This document shows, piece after piece, positions 17,794 through 26,363 of a stretch of DNA of 64,000 nt. This DNA comes from Piscinibacter sp. (GTDB lineage: Bacteria > Pseudomonadota > Gammaproteobacteria > Burkholderiales > Burkholderiaceae_C). The stretch is taken from the NCBI GenBank assembly GCA_016706565.1, contig JADJJI010000006.1, forward strand, positions 158,775-222,774, written 5' to 3'. Made by a program: the position numbers and the translations under genes. The notes beneath the pieces are model-generated. The model saw only the letters and a list, made by a program, of their open reading frames with translations, was not told where the DNA came from and did no database searches. The number at the start of each line of letters is the position of its first letter. Positions within the stretch are counted from its first letter, which is position 1.

Positions 17794-19313
17794 GGTGTCT
17801 CGGTTGCGGCCAGCCCGGAGGCGTGTTGCATCACTTCTTCCTGGTCGGTGTGGCGGGTGTCGAGCACCGTGCGCAGCCGGCCGGCGTGGAACACGGCCAC
17901 GCGGTCGGTCATGCCGAGGATCTCGGGCAGTTCGGAGCTGATGAGCACGACGCCGATGCCCTGCGCGGCGAGCTCGTCGAGCAGCTTGTAGATGGCGTAC
18001 TTGGCGCCCACGTCGATGCCGCGGGTCGGCTCGTCGAAGAACAGCACGCGCGAATCGCGGAACAGCCACTTCGCGATCACCACCTTCTGCTGGTTGCCGC
18101 CGGACAGCAGCCGCACCGCCTGCCGCGTCGAGGGCGTGCGGATCGCCAGCGAGTCGATGTAGCGCTGCGCCACCGAAGCCTCGCGCTCGAATCGGATGAA
18201 GCCGAGCGCGTTGGCCACGCCGGCCATGTTCGCGAGGCTGACGTTGTGCGCCACCGTCATGTTCAGCGCCAGGCCGTGGCCCTTGCGGTCTTCCGACAGG
18301 TAGGCGATGCCGTGGCGGATCGCGTCGCGCGGCGAGCGGATCTGCAGCGCCTCACCCCCCAGCCGCACCGTGCCGGTATCGGGCAGGTCGGCGCCGAACA
18401 CCGCACGTGCCACTTCGGTGCGGCCGGCGCCCATCAGCCCGGCGAAGCCGAGGATTTCGCCGCGCCGCAGCTCGAAGCCGACATCCTCGAACACGCCCCG
18501 GCGGGCCAGGCCTCGCACCGACAGCAGCACCTCGGAAGACGGCACGCGCGTGGGTGGCGGGAACTTGTCTTCCAGCGCGCGGCCCACCATGCGCTCGACG
18601 ACCTCGTCGACGCTGCTGGCGGCGAAATCGCCCGTGCTCACGTGACGCCCGTCGCGCAGCACGGTGACGCGGTCGACGATGCGCGCCATTTCGTCGAGGC
18701 GGTGCGAGATGTAGACCAGCGCAACCCCGGCACGGCGCAGTTCGGCGATCACCTTGAACAGGAGCTCGGTCTCCGACTCGGTGAGCGACGAAGTCGGCTC
18801 GTCCATGATCAGCACCTCGGCGTCGATCGACAGCGCCTTGGCGATCTCGACCATCTGCCGCTGCGCGACCGACAGCGTGCGCACGATGGCCTGTGGAGCG
18901 ATGTCGACCCCCAGCCGATCCAGGCAGCGCCGTGATTCGGCATGCAGGCGCCGGCGGTCGATGAACGGCCCGCGACGCGGCTCGCGCGCCAGGAAGATGT
19001 TCTCGGCGACCGACAGATGCGGCACCAGGTTCAGTTCCTGGTGGATCATCGCGACGCCTGCCGCCTGCGCCTGCGGTGTCGAGGCGAAGCGCACCGGCGC
19101 GCCCTTGTAGACGATCTCGCCGGCATCGGGCTGCAGCTGGCCGCTGAGGATCTTCATCAGCGTGGATTTGCCGGCGCCGTTCTCGCCGCACAGTGCGTGC
19201 ACCTCGCCGCGGCGCAGTTCGAAGGACACGCCGTTGAGTGCCGTGACACCGAGAAACCGCTTCGTGATGCCGGTCAGCGCCAGCAGCGGCGACGCCGTCG
19301 CCGGTTCGCGCAT
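17790..19313 (-). CDS. CUT2 sugar ABC transporter ATP-binding protein, double domain
   Basis: A 507-residue RbsA/MglA-type ATPase with two ABC domains in tandem. The first domain has Walker A GENGAGKST and the signature and Walker B around SVAQRQMVEIAKAL and VLIMDEPTSSL. The second has the modified nucleotide site GLMGAGRTEVA and LSGGNQQKVVIAKWL, with VLFFDEPTRGID. Start at ATG 19313 by homology. As the first gene of the operon it lies under the promoter region that carries the paired TGG-N5-CCA operators. Confidence 0.9.
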   Translation of the reverse strand: MREPATASPLLALTGITKRFLGVTALNGVSFELRRGEVHALCGENGAGKSTLMKILSGQLQPDAGEIVYKGAPVRFASTPQAQAAGVAMIHQELNLVPHLSVAENIFLAREPRRGPFIDRRRLHAESRRCLDRLGVDIAPQAIVRTLSVAQRQMVEIAKALSIDAEVLIMDEPTSSLTESETELLFKVIAELRRAGVALVYISHRLDEMARIVDRVTVLRDGRHVSTGDFAASSVDEVVERMVGRALEDKFPPPTRVPSSEVLLSVRGLARRGVFEDVGFELRRGEILGFAGLMGAGRTEVARAVFGADLPDTGTVRLGGEALQIRSPRDAIRHGIAYLSEDRKGHGLALNMTVAHNVSLANMAGVANALGFIRFEREASVAQRYIDSLAIRTPSTRQAVRLLSGGNQQKVVIAKWLFRDSRVLFFDEPTRGIDVGAKYAIYKLLDELAAQGIGVVLISSELPEILGMTDRVAVFHAGRLRTVLDTRHTDQEEVMQHASGLAATETP

Positions 19314-19322
19314 GTCGCTAGT

Positions 19323-19367
19323 TTGGTAAGGCCACTTGACCAACATTGTCGCATTTGGCCTTACCAC
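19323..19367. promoter_or_regulatory. Paired FadR/GntR-type operators
   Basis: TGGTAAGGCCA (19324-19334) and its exact reverse complement TGGCCTTACCA (19356-19366). Each is itself a TGG-N5-CCA dyad close to the FadR/PdhR-type consensus TGGT-N3-ACCA. Their centres are 32 bases apart, close to three helical turns, so two dimers could sit on the same face. The site lies between the divergent importer operon and the FCD-type regulator gene and is the expected target of that regulator. Confidence 0.7.
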
Positions 19368-19441
19368 TTGTCCGTGTCGTGCTGGGATATTCCCTGATGC
19401 CAGGGCTATCATGGCCACGACTTCCTCCGGTGCAGCCCGCC

Positions 19442-20134
19442 ATGTCCGTGCAGTTCAAACAGGTCGAGACGCGACGTCTTTATCAGCAGATCGCCGACCA
19501 GATTCGCGAGCTCATCGAGCGCGGTGGCTTCGACATCGGCGACCGCCTGCCCCCGGAACGCGAACTCGCGCAGCAGCTGGGCGTTTCGCGCCCGTCACTT
19601 CGCGAGGCGCTGATCGCGCTCGACGTGGAGGGCACGGTCGAGATCCGCAGCGGCTCCGGCGTCTACGTCAACAGCCCGCCCGAGCGCAGCACGCGCGCCA
19701 CGGCGGCATTGGGCGAGAGCCCGACGGAGCTGATGCAGGCGCGCGCGGCGCTGGAGGGCACGGTGGTGGCGCTGGCCTGCGCGCGAGTCACGCCGGCGGC
19801 GCTGGCCCAGCTGCGCGCCTGCGTGGACGGCATGCGCCAGGAGATCGGCCGACGACGCACGCCGCTCGAGTTCGACCGCCAGTTCCACCTCACGATTGCC
19901 GAAATGAGCGGCAATTCCGTGATGCAGCGCCTGGTCGTCGAGCTGTTCGACGACAGGCACAGCCCGATTTCCACCAAGCTGCGTTCCCGCTACGAGAACA
20001 TGCGCACCTGGAATGCGGCACTGAAGGAACACGAGGCGATCCTGCACGCGATCGAGGCGCGCGACCCGCTCGCCGCCCAGGCCGCGATGCGCTCGCACCT
20101 GAAGGCCTCCGAGCACCGCTGGGTCGGCGGCTGA
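19442..20134 (+). CDS. GntR family (FadR/FCD) transcriptional regulator
   Basis: A 230-residue repressor with an N-terminal winged helix (IADQIRELIERGGFDIGDRLPPERELAQQLGVSRPSLREAL) and a C-terminal all-helical FCD ligand domain with the expected acidic and histidine metal residues (FDRQFHLTIAEMSGN, then EHEAILHAIEARD). Members often respond to sugar acids. Divergent orientation and the adjacent paired operators suggest it represses the sugar operon at 11.7-19.3 kb until an intermediate such as an aldonate or uronate binds. Start at ATG 19442. Confidence 0.88.
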   Translation: MSVQFKQVETRRLYQQIADQIRELIERGGFDIGDRLPPERELAQQLGVSRPSLREALIALDVEGTVEIRSGSGVYVNSPPERSTRATAALGESPTELMQARAALEGTVVALACARVTPAALAQLRACVDGMRQEIGRRRTPLEFDRQFHLTIAEMSGNSVMQRLVVELFDDRHSPISTKLRSRYENMRTWNAALKEHEAILHAIEARDPLAAQAAMRSHLKASEHRWVGG

Positions 20135-20252
20135 GCCGCGGGGCTGGCGGATCCGTCAAGAAGGGCTTGCGACGCATCCCGCGTCTCGCGAAGGCGTGGG
20201 TTGCGCCCCTCAACCACTGTGGACAAGTTGACGAACGTGCTAGCATTATTTG

Positions 20253-20268
20253 TGAGGTGCGCACCTCA
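20253..20268. promoter_or_regulatory. Perfect 16-bp palindrome upstream of the Gfo/Idh gene
   Basis: TGAGGTGCGCACCTCA is a perfect palindrome 64 bases before the Gfo/Idh start codon, about 20 bases after a TTGACG that could be a -35 box. The position suits a repressor operator. The cognate regulator is not evident among the neighbours. Confidence 0.5.
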
Positions 20269-20331
20269 TACTGAAGTGGGTCAAGCGCCCCGAATGCCAC
20301 GCAGTGCCGCGGCCAAGGGAAGGAGTCGGTC

Positions 20332-21333
20332 ATGAAAAAGGTGGTGTGGGGCGTGCTGAGCACGGCCCGGATCGGCATCGATCAGGTGCTGCCTTCGATG
20401 CAGGCCAGCCCCTTGATCGAACTGCGAGGAATCGCCTCGCGTTCACTCGCTGCCGCGCGGGCGGCGGCCCAGGCCCTGGGGATCCCGCGCGCCTATGGCT
20501 CGTACGAGGAGTTGCTGGCCGACCCGGAGATCGAGGCCATCTACAACCCACTGCCCAACAACCTTCACGTGCCTCTGACGCTGAAGGCCGCCGCCGCAGG
20601 CAAGCATGTGCTGTGCGAGAAACCGATCGCGCTGAGCGCCGAGGAGGCGCGCGCCCTGCTCGCCGCGTCGCGGACGGTGTGCATCGAGGAAGCCTTCATG
20701 GTCCGCCATCACCCGCAGTGGCAGCGGGCGCGCGAGCTGGTGCGCGCCGGGCGCATCGGTACGCCGCGCGCGGTGCAGGTGTTCTTCTCGTACTTCAACG
20801 ACGACCCCGCCAACATCCGCAACCGCGCCGACATCGGCGGCGGCGCGCTGTACGACATCGGCTGCTACGCGATCCTCGCCGGCCGCTACCTGTTCGAGGC
20901 TGAACCGCGCCGCGTCGTGGCCCTGGTCGACCGCGACCCGGCGATGGCCACCGACCGCACCACCAGCGCGCTGCTCGACTTCGGCGACGGCCGGCAAGCC
21001 GGCTTCACCGTCTCGACGCAGAGCTGCCCATTCCAGCGTGTGCAGGTGGTCGGCACCACGGGCCGGATCGAGCTGCGCATCCCCTTCAATGCACCGCGCG
21101 GCGGCGCGATGGCTATCGCCATCGACGAGGGCGGTGCCCTCGACGGCAGCAGCATCCAGGTCGAGACCCTGCCCGCGGCCGACCAGTACCAGCTCGAGGC
21201 CGAGGCCTTCTCCTTGCTGCTGCGCGGCGAAGCCGCCGCGAGTTGGGGGCTGGAGGATGCGCTGGCCCAGCTGCGCGTGATCGACGCACTGTGGCGCTCC
21301 GAACAGAGCGCGCGCTGGGAGGCCGTGGGCTGA
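20332..21333 (+). CDS. Gfo/Idh/MocA family oxidoreductase
   Basis: A 333-residue NAD(P)-dependent sugar oxidoreductase. The N-terminal Rossmann part starts VVWGVLSTARIG, followed by IYNPLPNNLHVPL and the family's EKPIALS motif near residue 97. The C-terminal sheet domain includes GGGALYDIGCYAI. Relatives act on glucose, xylose or inositol derivatives. It directly precedes the two-component genes and sugar importers on the same strand (32-base gap) and may share their substrate range. The start at ATG 20332 follows an AAGGAAGGAG-like ribosome site. Confidence 0.87.
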   Translation: MKKVVWGVLSTARIGIDQVLPSMQASPLIELRGIASRSLAAARAAAQALGIPRAYGSYEELLADPEIEAIYNPLPNNLHVPLTLKAAAAGKHVLCEKPIALSAEEARALLAASRTVCIEEAFMVRHHPQWQRARELVRAGRIGTPRAVQVFFSYFNDDPANIRNRADIGGGALYDIGCYAILAGRYLFEAEPRRVVALVDRDPAMATDRTTSALLDFGDGRQAGFTVSTQSCPFQRVQVVGTTGRIELRIPFNAPRGGAMAIAIDEGGALDGSSIQVETLPAADQYQLEAEAFSLLLRGEAAASWGLEDALAQLRVIDALWRSEQSARWEAVG

Positions 21334-21365
21334 GGCCTGCCCCGGCACAACCGCAGGAGCCGCCC

Positions 21366-22118
21366 ATGGACCGCACCCCGCGCATCCTGATCGTCGACGA
21401 CGACGTCGAGATCCGGCGCCTGACGAAGACGCTGCTGCAGGACTACGGCTTCCTGGTCACCGTGGCCGGCAACGGCCGCGAGATGGCCGCCGCGATGAAC
21501 GAATGGCATGTCGACCTGGTCGTGCTCGACGTGCTGATGCCCGGCCAGGACGGCTTCGCGCTGTGCCGCGAGTTGCGCACCCGCAGCGAGATTCCCATCG
21601 TGCTGCTGACCGCGCTGCGCGAGGAGTCGGACCGCATCGTCGGCCTGGAGCTCGGCGCCGACGACTACATGGTCAAGCCCTTCAACCCGCGCGAGCTGGT
21701 GGCGCGCATCCGCACCATCCTGCGCCGCTCGCGCGCCCGGCCGATCGAGCCGCCGCAGGAGACCCGCTATGTCTACCGCTTCGGCGGCTGGCAGCTCGAC
21801 GCCGGGGCACGCGAGCTGCACGCGCCCGACGCCATGCTGGTCACGCTGTCGGCACGCGAGTTCTCGCTGCTGCTGGCCTTCCTCAGCCATCCGCGCTGCG
21901 CACTCAGCCGCGACCGCCTGGCCGACGCCGTCCGCGGCCAGGACTGCGCGCCGTTCGACCGCAGCATCGACATCCTGGTCTCGCGCCTGCGCCGCAAGCT
22001 GGAGGACAGCGGCAAGGAGCCGACGCTGATCAAGACCATTCGCGGCGAGGGCTACCAGTTCTGCGCCGAGGTGACCCGTCTCCCGGCCGACGCGACGGCG
22101 GACGTTCTGGCCCACTGA
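21366..22118 (+). CDS. OmpR-family response regulator (GltR-like)
   Basis: A 250-residue regulator with a receiver domain (IVDDDVEIRR, phospho-acceptor in LVVLDVLMPGQDGF, lysine in YMVKPFNP) and an OmpR-type winged helix (DRSIDILVSRLRRKLED...IRGEGYQF). The order regulator, kinase, then a four-gene CUT1 sugar importer is that of the Pseudomonas gltR-gtrS-gtsABCD glucose locus. I infer that it controls the importer downstream. Start at ATG 21366. Confidence 0.85.
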   Translation: MDRTPRILIVDDDVEIRRLTKTLLQDYGFLVTVAGNGREMAAAMNEWHVDLVVLDVLMPGQDGFALCRELRTRSEIPIVLLTALREESDRIVGLELGADDYMVKPFNPRELVARIRTILRRSRARPIEPPQETRYVYRFGGWQLDAGARELHAPDAMLVTLSAREFSLLLAFLSHPRCALSRDRLADAVRGQDCAPFDRSIDILVSRLRRKLEDSGKEPTLIKTIRGEGYQFCAEVTRLPADATADVLAH

Positions 22119-22125
22119 GCACGGC

Positions 22126-23184
22126 ATGCGGCGCTGGCCCGAGGCCCTCGAGCGCTGGACGCCTCGCAGCCTGCGCGCCCGCCTGCTGTGCTGCGTGGCC
22201 GCCGCGCTGGGGCTGCTGTTGCCGCTGATCGACTGGCTGGCCGGGCCACTGCAGCGCAGCCTCGGCACCGGCCTGGCGATCCTGCTGGCGACGGCGGCCG
22301 TGCTGCTGCTGGCCGACCGGGCCATCGCGCGCCTGACCGAGCCGGTGCGCCGGCTCGCCGAGGTGATCGAACAGCACGGCGCCGAGGCCCAGGGCGGGCC
22401 GCTGCCCGAGCAGGGGCCGCTGGAGGTGCAGGCGATGGTGCGGTCCTTCAATCGCCAGCGCGAGCGCATCGCCGACCTGCTGGACGACCAGAAGCGCATG
22501 CTCGCCGCCATCTCGCACGACCTGCGCACGCCGGCCACGCGGCTGCGCCTGCGGGTCGAGTTCGTCCGCGCGGATGCGGAACTGCAACGCCTGATGCTGC
22601 GCGATCTCGACGAGATGGATGCGATGCTGACCGAGGCGATGACCTTCCTCGGCGACGACGTGCGCGAGGAGCCGAGCCAGCTGGTCGACCTGAGCGCCCT
22701 GCTGCAGGCCGTCTGCGACGACTATGCCGACGTCGGCCAGCCGGTCGGCTTCCTCGAGCCGCCGCCGCTGCGCTTTCGAAGCGTGCCCACGCTGTTTGCC
22801 GCCGCCGGCCAGGAACTGCACTTCGACAGCGAGCGCCGGGTGCGCCTGCAATGCCGGCCGAACGCGCTGCGCCGCGCGGTCAACAACCTGATCGACAACG
22901 CGCTGAAGTACGGCTTCCGCGCCGACGTTCAGCTCGACGCCGACGCCAGCCATGTGCACATCGGCGTGCTCGACCGCGGCCCCGGCATTCCCGCCGAGGA
23001 ACTCGACAAGGTGCTGCTGCCGTTCTATCGCATCGAGTCCTCGCGCCAGCGCAGCACTGGCGGCATGGGGCTCGGGCTGGCGATCGTGAAGACGGTGGCC
23101 GAGGCCCATCGTGGCCGCATCGAGCTGTGCAACCGTGCGGAAGGCGGCCTGCTCGCCACGCTGGAGTTGCCCCGCGCGCTCTGA
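22126..23184 (+). CDS. Sensor histidine kinase (GtrS-like)
   Basis: A 352-residue membrane kinase. Two hydrophobic stretches lie between residues 20 and 65, with only a very short segment between them. Then come a HAMP linker (RLTEPVRRLAEVIEQHG), the phospho-acceptor AAISHDLRTPATRLRL near residue 130, and an HATPase domain (NNLIDNALKYG, DRGPGI, GGMGLGLAIVKTVAE). The tiny periplasmic part suggests sensing within the membrane or through a partner protein. It starts seven bases after the regulator gene and is its likely partner. Confidence 0.87.
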   Translation: MRRWPEALERWTPRSLRARLLCCVAAALGLLLPLIDWLAGPLQRSLGTGLAILLATAAVLLLADRAIARLTEPVRRLAEVIEQHGAEAQGGPLPEQGPLEVQAMVRSFNRQRERIADLLDDQKRMLAAISHDLRTPATRLRLRVEFVRADAELQRLMLRDLDEMDAMLTEAMTFLGDDVREEPSQLVDLSALLQAVCDDYADVGQPVGFLEPPPLRFRSVPTLFAAAGQELHFDSERRVRLQCRPNALRRAVNNLIDNALKYGFRADVQLDADASHVHIGVLDRGPGIPAEELDKVLLPFYRIESSRQRSTGGMGLGLAIVKTVAEAHRGRIELCNRAEGGLLATLELPRAL

Positions 23185-23320
23185 GGCCTTGCTGCGCCGC
23201 GACATTTGTATCGCTGCGTAGCGCCCCCGGCCGGGATTCGATCAGCGTTACCTCGCCGTTCGCACGGCGGGCCACTGCGCTGCGAGCATGCGCTCCGCAT
23301 TCCAACGAGAGGAGACAGCC

Positions 23321-24574
23321 GTGCTCAAGATCCGATTCGGCTTCGCCTGCCTGGCGCTGGCCGCCCTGCCCGCCCTGGCCGGGCCGCCCACCGTCGAGGT
23401 GTTGCACTTCATGACCTCGGGCGGCCAGGCCAAGGGCATGAAGTCGCTCAAGGACGATCTGGAGGCCCAGGGCGGCAAGTGGGTCGACACGCCGGTGGGC
23501 GGTGGCAACAGCGAAGACGCGCTGGCCAAGCTGCGCACCCGCGTGATGGGCGGTGACCCGCCCTCCTCGGTGCAGCTCAAGGGCCCGTTGATCCAGGAAT
23601 GGGGCGCGCTCGGCGTGCTGCAGCCGATCGACGACGTCGCCGCGGCCGGCCGCTGGGAACAGGCGCTGCCCAAGCGGGTGTCCGACACCATGAAGTACAA
23701 GGGCCAGTGGGTCGCTGCGCCGGTGAATATCCACCGCCTCGACTGGATGTACGCCAACCCGGCGGTGCTGAACAAGGTCGGCATCAGGATGCCGAGCACC
23801 TGGGAGGAGTTCGACGCCGCGGCCGACAAGCTCAAGGCCGCCGGCATCACGCCGCTGGCCCATGGCGGGCAGGCCTGGCAGGACGCCTCGCTGTTCGAGA
23901 TCGTCGTGGCCAGCGTCGGCGGGCCCGAGTTCCACCGCAAGGCGCTGGTCGAACTCGACAACGCCGCGCTGACCGGCCCGACGATGAAGCAGGTTTTCGA
24001 CCGCATGCGCAAGCTGCGCGGCTACGTCGACGCCAACTTCTCCGGCCGTGACTGGAACGTCGCGACCAACATGATCATCACCGGCCAGGCCGGCTTCCAG
24101 CTGATGGGCGACTGGGTCAAGGGCGACATGAGCGCCGCCGGCAAGCAGCCGGGCCGCGACTACGTCTGCGCCAACCCGCCCGGCGGCGGTGGCGCCAGCT
24201 TCCTGTTCATCGTCGACAGCTTCGCGATGTTCAAGTCGAAGAACCCCGACGTGCTGGCCGGGCAGAAGCTGTTCGGCAGGCTGATGATGGAGCCGCGGTT
24301 CCAGGAGAACTTCAACCTGGCCAAGGGCTCGATCCCGGTGCGCAACGACATGAAGCTCGACAAGTTCGACTCCTGCGCCCTGGCCGCACGCGACCAGATG
24401 GACAAGTCGATCAAGGGCGGCGGCTTCAACCCTTCGGCGATCCACGACATGGCGGTGGCCAGCGCGGTGCGCGGCGCAATGACCGACGTGGCAACCAAGC
24501 ACTTCAACTCCTCGATCTCGTCGGACGAGGCGGTGCAGTTGCTCGCCCGCTCGATCAAGCAGGCGCGCGAGTGA
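23321..24574 (+). CDS. CUT1 sugar ABC transporter substrate-binding protein (GtsA-like)
   Basis: A 417-residue periplasmic binding protein of solute-binding family 1. The start is taken as GTG 23321, preceded by GAGAGGAGA at 23308-23316, giving the signal peptide LKIRFGFACLALAALPALAG. Features such as GGNSEDALAKLRTRVMGGDPPSSVQLKG and the tryptophan-rich sugar-binding segments match glucose/mannose binders of the GtsA type. An ATG at 23288 is in frame but has no ribosome site. The permease and ATPase genes follow directly. Confidence 0.87.
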   Translation: MLKIRFGFACLALAALPALAGPPTVEVLHFMTSGGQAKGMKSLKDDLEAQGGKWVDTPVGGGNSEDALAKLRTRVMGGDPPSSVQLKGPLIQEWGALGVLQPIDDVAAAGRWEQALPKRVSDTMKYKGQWVAAPVNIHRLDWMYANPAVLNKVGIRMPSTWEEFDAAADKLKAAGITPLAHGGQAWQDASLFEIVVASVGGPEFHRKALVELDNAALTGPTMKQVFDRMRKLRGYVDANFSGRDWNVATNMIITGQAGFQLMGDWVKGDMSAAGKQPGRDYVCANPPGGGGASFLFIVDSFAMFKSKNPDVLAGQKLFGRLMMEPRFQENFNLAKGSIPVRNDMKLDKFDSCALAARDQMDKSIKGGGFNPSAIHDMAVASAVRGAMTDVATKHFNSSISSDEAVQLLARSIKQARE

Positions 24575-25455
24575 TCCGACAGGCCTTCGGCCGGCACCTG
24601 TCGGCGCTGATCCTGGCGCCGACCGCTGCGGCCACGCTGGTGTTCGTCTACGGCTTCATCGCCTGGACGGCGTACATGTCGTTCACCGGCTCGCGCATGA
24701 TGCCGGTCTACGAGCTGATCGGCTTCGATGCGTACACGCGGCTGTGGCAGTTCGAGCGCTGGAACGTCTCGATCGTCAACCTGCTGATCTTCGGCAGCCT
24801 GTTCGTCGGGGTCGGTCTGCTCACCGGGCTGCTGCTGGCCATCCTGCTGGACCAGCGCATCCGCGCCGAGGGCCTGCTGCGCACGATCTACCTGTACCCG
24901 ATGGCGCTGAGCTTCATCGTCACTGGCACGGTGTGGAAGTGGCTGCTCAACCCCGGCATCGGCCTGGAGCGCGCGATGCACCAGATCGGCTGGGAGAACT
25001 TTCGCTTCGGGTGGATCGTCGACCCCGAACTGGCGATCTACACCATCGTCATCGCCGGCGTGTGGCAGAGCTCGGGCCTGGTGCTGGCGATCTTCCTGGC
25101 CGCGCTGCGCGGCATGGACCAGGACGTGGTCAAGGCCGCCTTCATGGACGGCGCGAGCACGCTGCAGATCTACTGGGGCATCGTGCTGCCGTCGATCCGG
25201 CCCGCGTTCTTCTCCGCCGTCATCGTGCTGACCCACCTGGCCGTCAAGAGCTTCGACCTGGTGATCGCGATGACCAACGGCGGCCCCGGCTACGCCACCG
25301 ACCTGCCGGCGATCTTCATGTACTCGATGAGCTTCCAGCGCAACAACATCGCAGTCGGCTCGGCCACCGCGATGATGATGCTGTGCACGGTGATGGCGAT
25401 CATCGTGCCCTACCTGTACTCCGAGCTGCGCCCGGCCAGGAGCGCCCATGGCTGA
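24571..25455 (+). CDS. CUT1 sugar ABC transporter permease (GtsB-like)
   Basis: A 294-residue inner-membrane permease of the MalF/UgpA type with six predicted membrane spans. The EAA-like cytoplasmic loop (AAFMDGASTLQIYWGIVLPSIRPA) contacts the ATPase. It starts at GTG 24571, overlapping the stop of the binding-protein gene (GTGA), and overlaps the next permease by eight bases. It forms the channel with that second permease. Confidence 0.88.
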   Translation: MIRQAFGRHLSALILAPTAAATLVFVYGFIAWTAYMSFTGSRMMPVYELIGFDAYTRLWQFERWNVSIVNLLIFGSLFVGVGLLTGLLLAILLDQRIRAEGLLRTIYLYPMALSFIVTGTVWKWLLNPGIGLERAMHQIGWENFRFGWIVDPELAIYTIVIAGVWQSSGLVLAIFLAALRGMDQDVVKAAFMDGASTLQIYWGIVLPSIRPAFFSAVIVLTHLAVKSFDLVIAMTNGGPGYATDLPAIFMYSMSFQRNNIAVGSATAMMMLCTVMAIIVPYLYSELRPARSAHG

Positions 25456-26359
25456 GGCCGCACTCGGACTGCGCGAAGGCCGCTGGGCCCCCGCCGTTTC
25501 CGGGCAGCGACGGTTGCGCATCGGCCGCGTGCTGCTGTACGCGGTGCTGTCGCTGTTCGCGCTGTACTACCTCGCGCCACTCTACGTGATGGTGGCCACC
25601 TCGCTGAAGTCGGCCGAGGAGCTGCGTGAGGCCTCGATCTTCGCGCTGCCGCATGCCGCGCAGCTGGACACCTGGCGCCACGCCTGGAGCGAGGTCTGCA
25701 TCAGCGTCAGCTGCGGCGGCATGCGGCCGTACTTCGTCAACTCGCTGGTGGTGGTGGTGCCGGCGGTGCTGATCTCCACGCTGATCGGCGCGATCAACGG
25801 CTATGCGCTGGCCGCATGGCGCTTCCCGGGCTCGAACCTGCTGTTCGGCCTGCTGCTGTTCAGCTGCTTCATTCCCTTCCAGGCCATCATCCTGCCGCTG
25901 GCGCAGCTGCTCGGCGCGGTCGGCCTGGCCAGCACGGGCACCGGCCTGGCGCTGACCTACATCGTCTACGGCCTGGGCTTCACGACGCTGTTCTTCCGCA
26001 ACTTCTACGTCACCGTGCCGCGCGAACTGGTGCGCGCAGCGACGATCGACGGCGCCGGCTTCTTCGCCATCTTCTGGCACATCATGCTGCCGATCTCGCT
26101 GCCGACGATCGTGGTCACGCTGATCTGGCAGTTCACGCAGATCTGGAACGACTTCCTGTTCGCCGTGACGCTGACCAACGGCGCCGGCCAGACGGCCACC
26201 GTCGCGCTCGGCAACCTGGTCAAGACCTCGCAGGCCACCAAGCGCTACGACGTGGAGATGGCCGCGGCGATCATCACGGGGCTGCCCACCTTGCTGGTGT
26301 TCCTGCTGGCGGGCAAGTACTTCGTCCGCGGCCTGACCGCTGGCGCCGTGAAAGGCTGA
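25448..26359 (+). CDS. CUT1 sugar ABC transporter permease (GtsC-like)
   Basis: A 303-residue permease of the MalG/UgpE type with six membrane spans, the first at LYAVLSLFALYYLAPLYVMV. The EAA loop reads AATIDGAGFFAIFWHIMLPISLP. Start at ATG 25448, inside the end of the preceding gene, so the two permeases are translationally coupled. It is the second half of the import channel. Confidence 0.88.
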   Translation: MAEAALGLREGRWAPAVSGQRRLRIGRVLLYAVLSLFALYYLAPLYVMVATSLKSAEELREASIFALPHAAQLDTWRHAWSEVCISVSCGGMRPYFVNSLVVVVPAVLISTLIGAINGYALAAWRFPGSNLLFGLLLFSCFIPFQAIILPLAQLLGAVGLASTGTGLALTYIVYGLGFTTLFFRNFYVTVPRELVRAATIDGAGFFAIFWHIMLPISLPTIVVTLIWQFTQIWNDFLFAVTLTNGAGQTATVALGNLVKTSQATKRYDVEMAAAIITGLPTLLVFLLAGKYFVRGLTAGAVKG

Positions 26360-26363
26360 TCGC

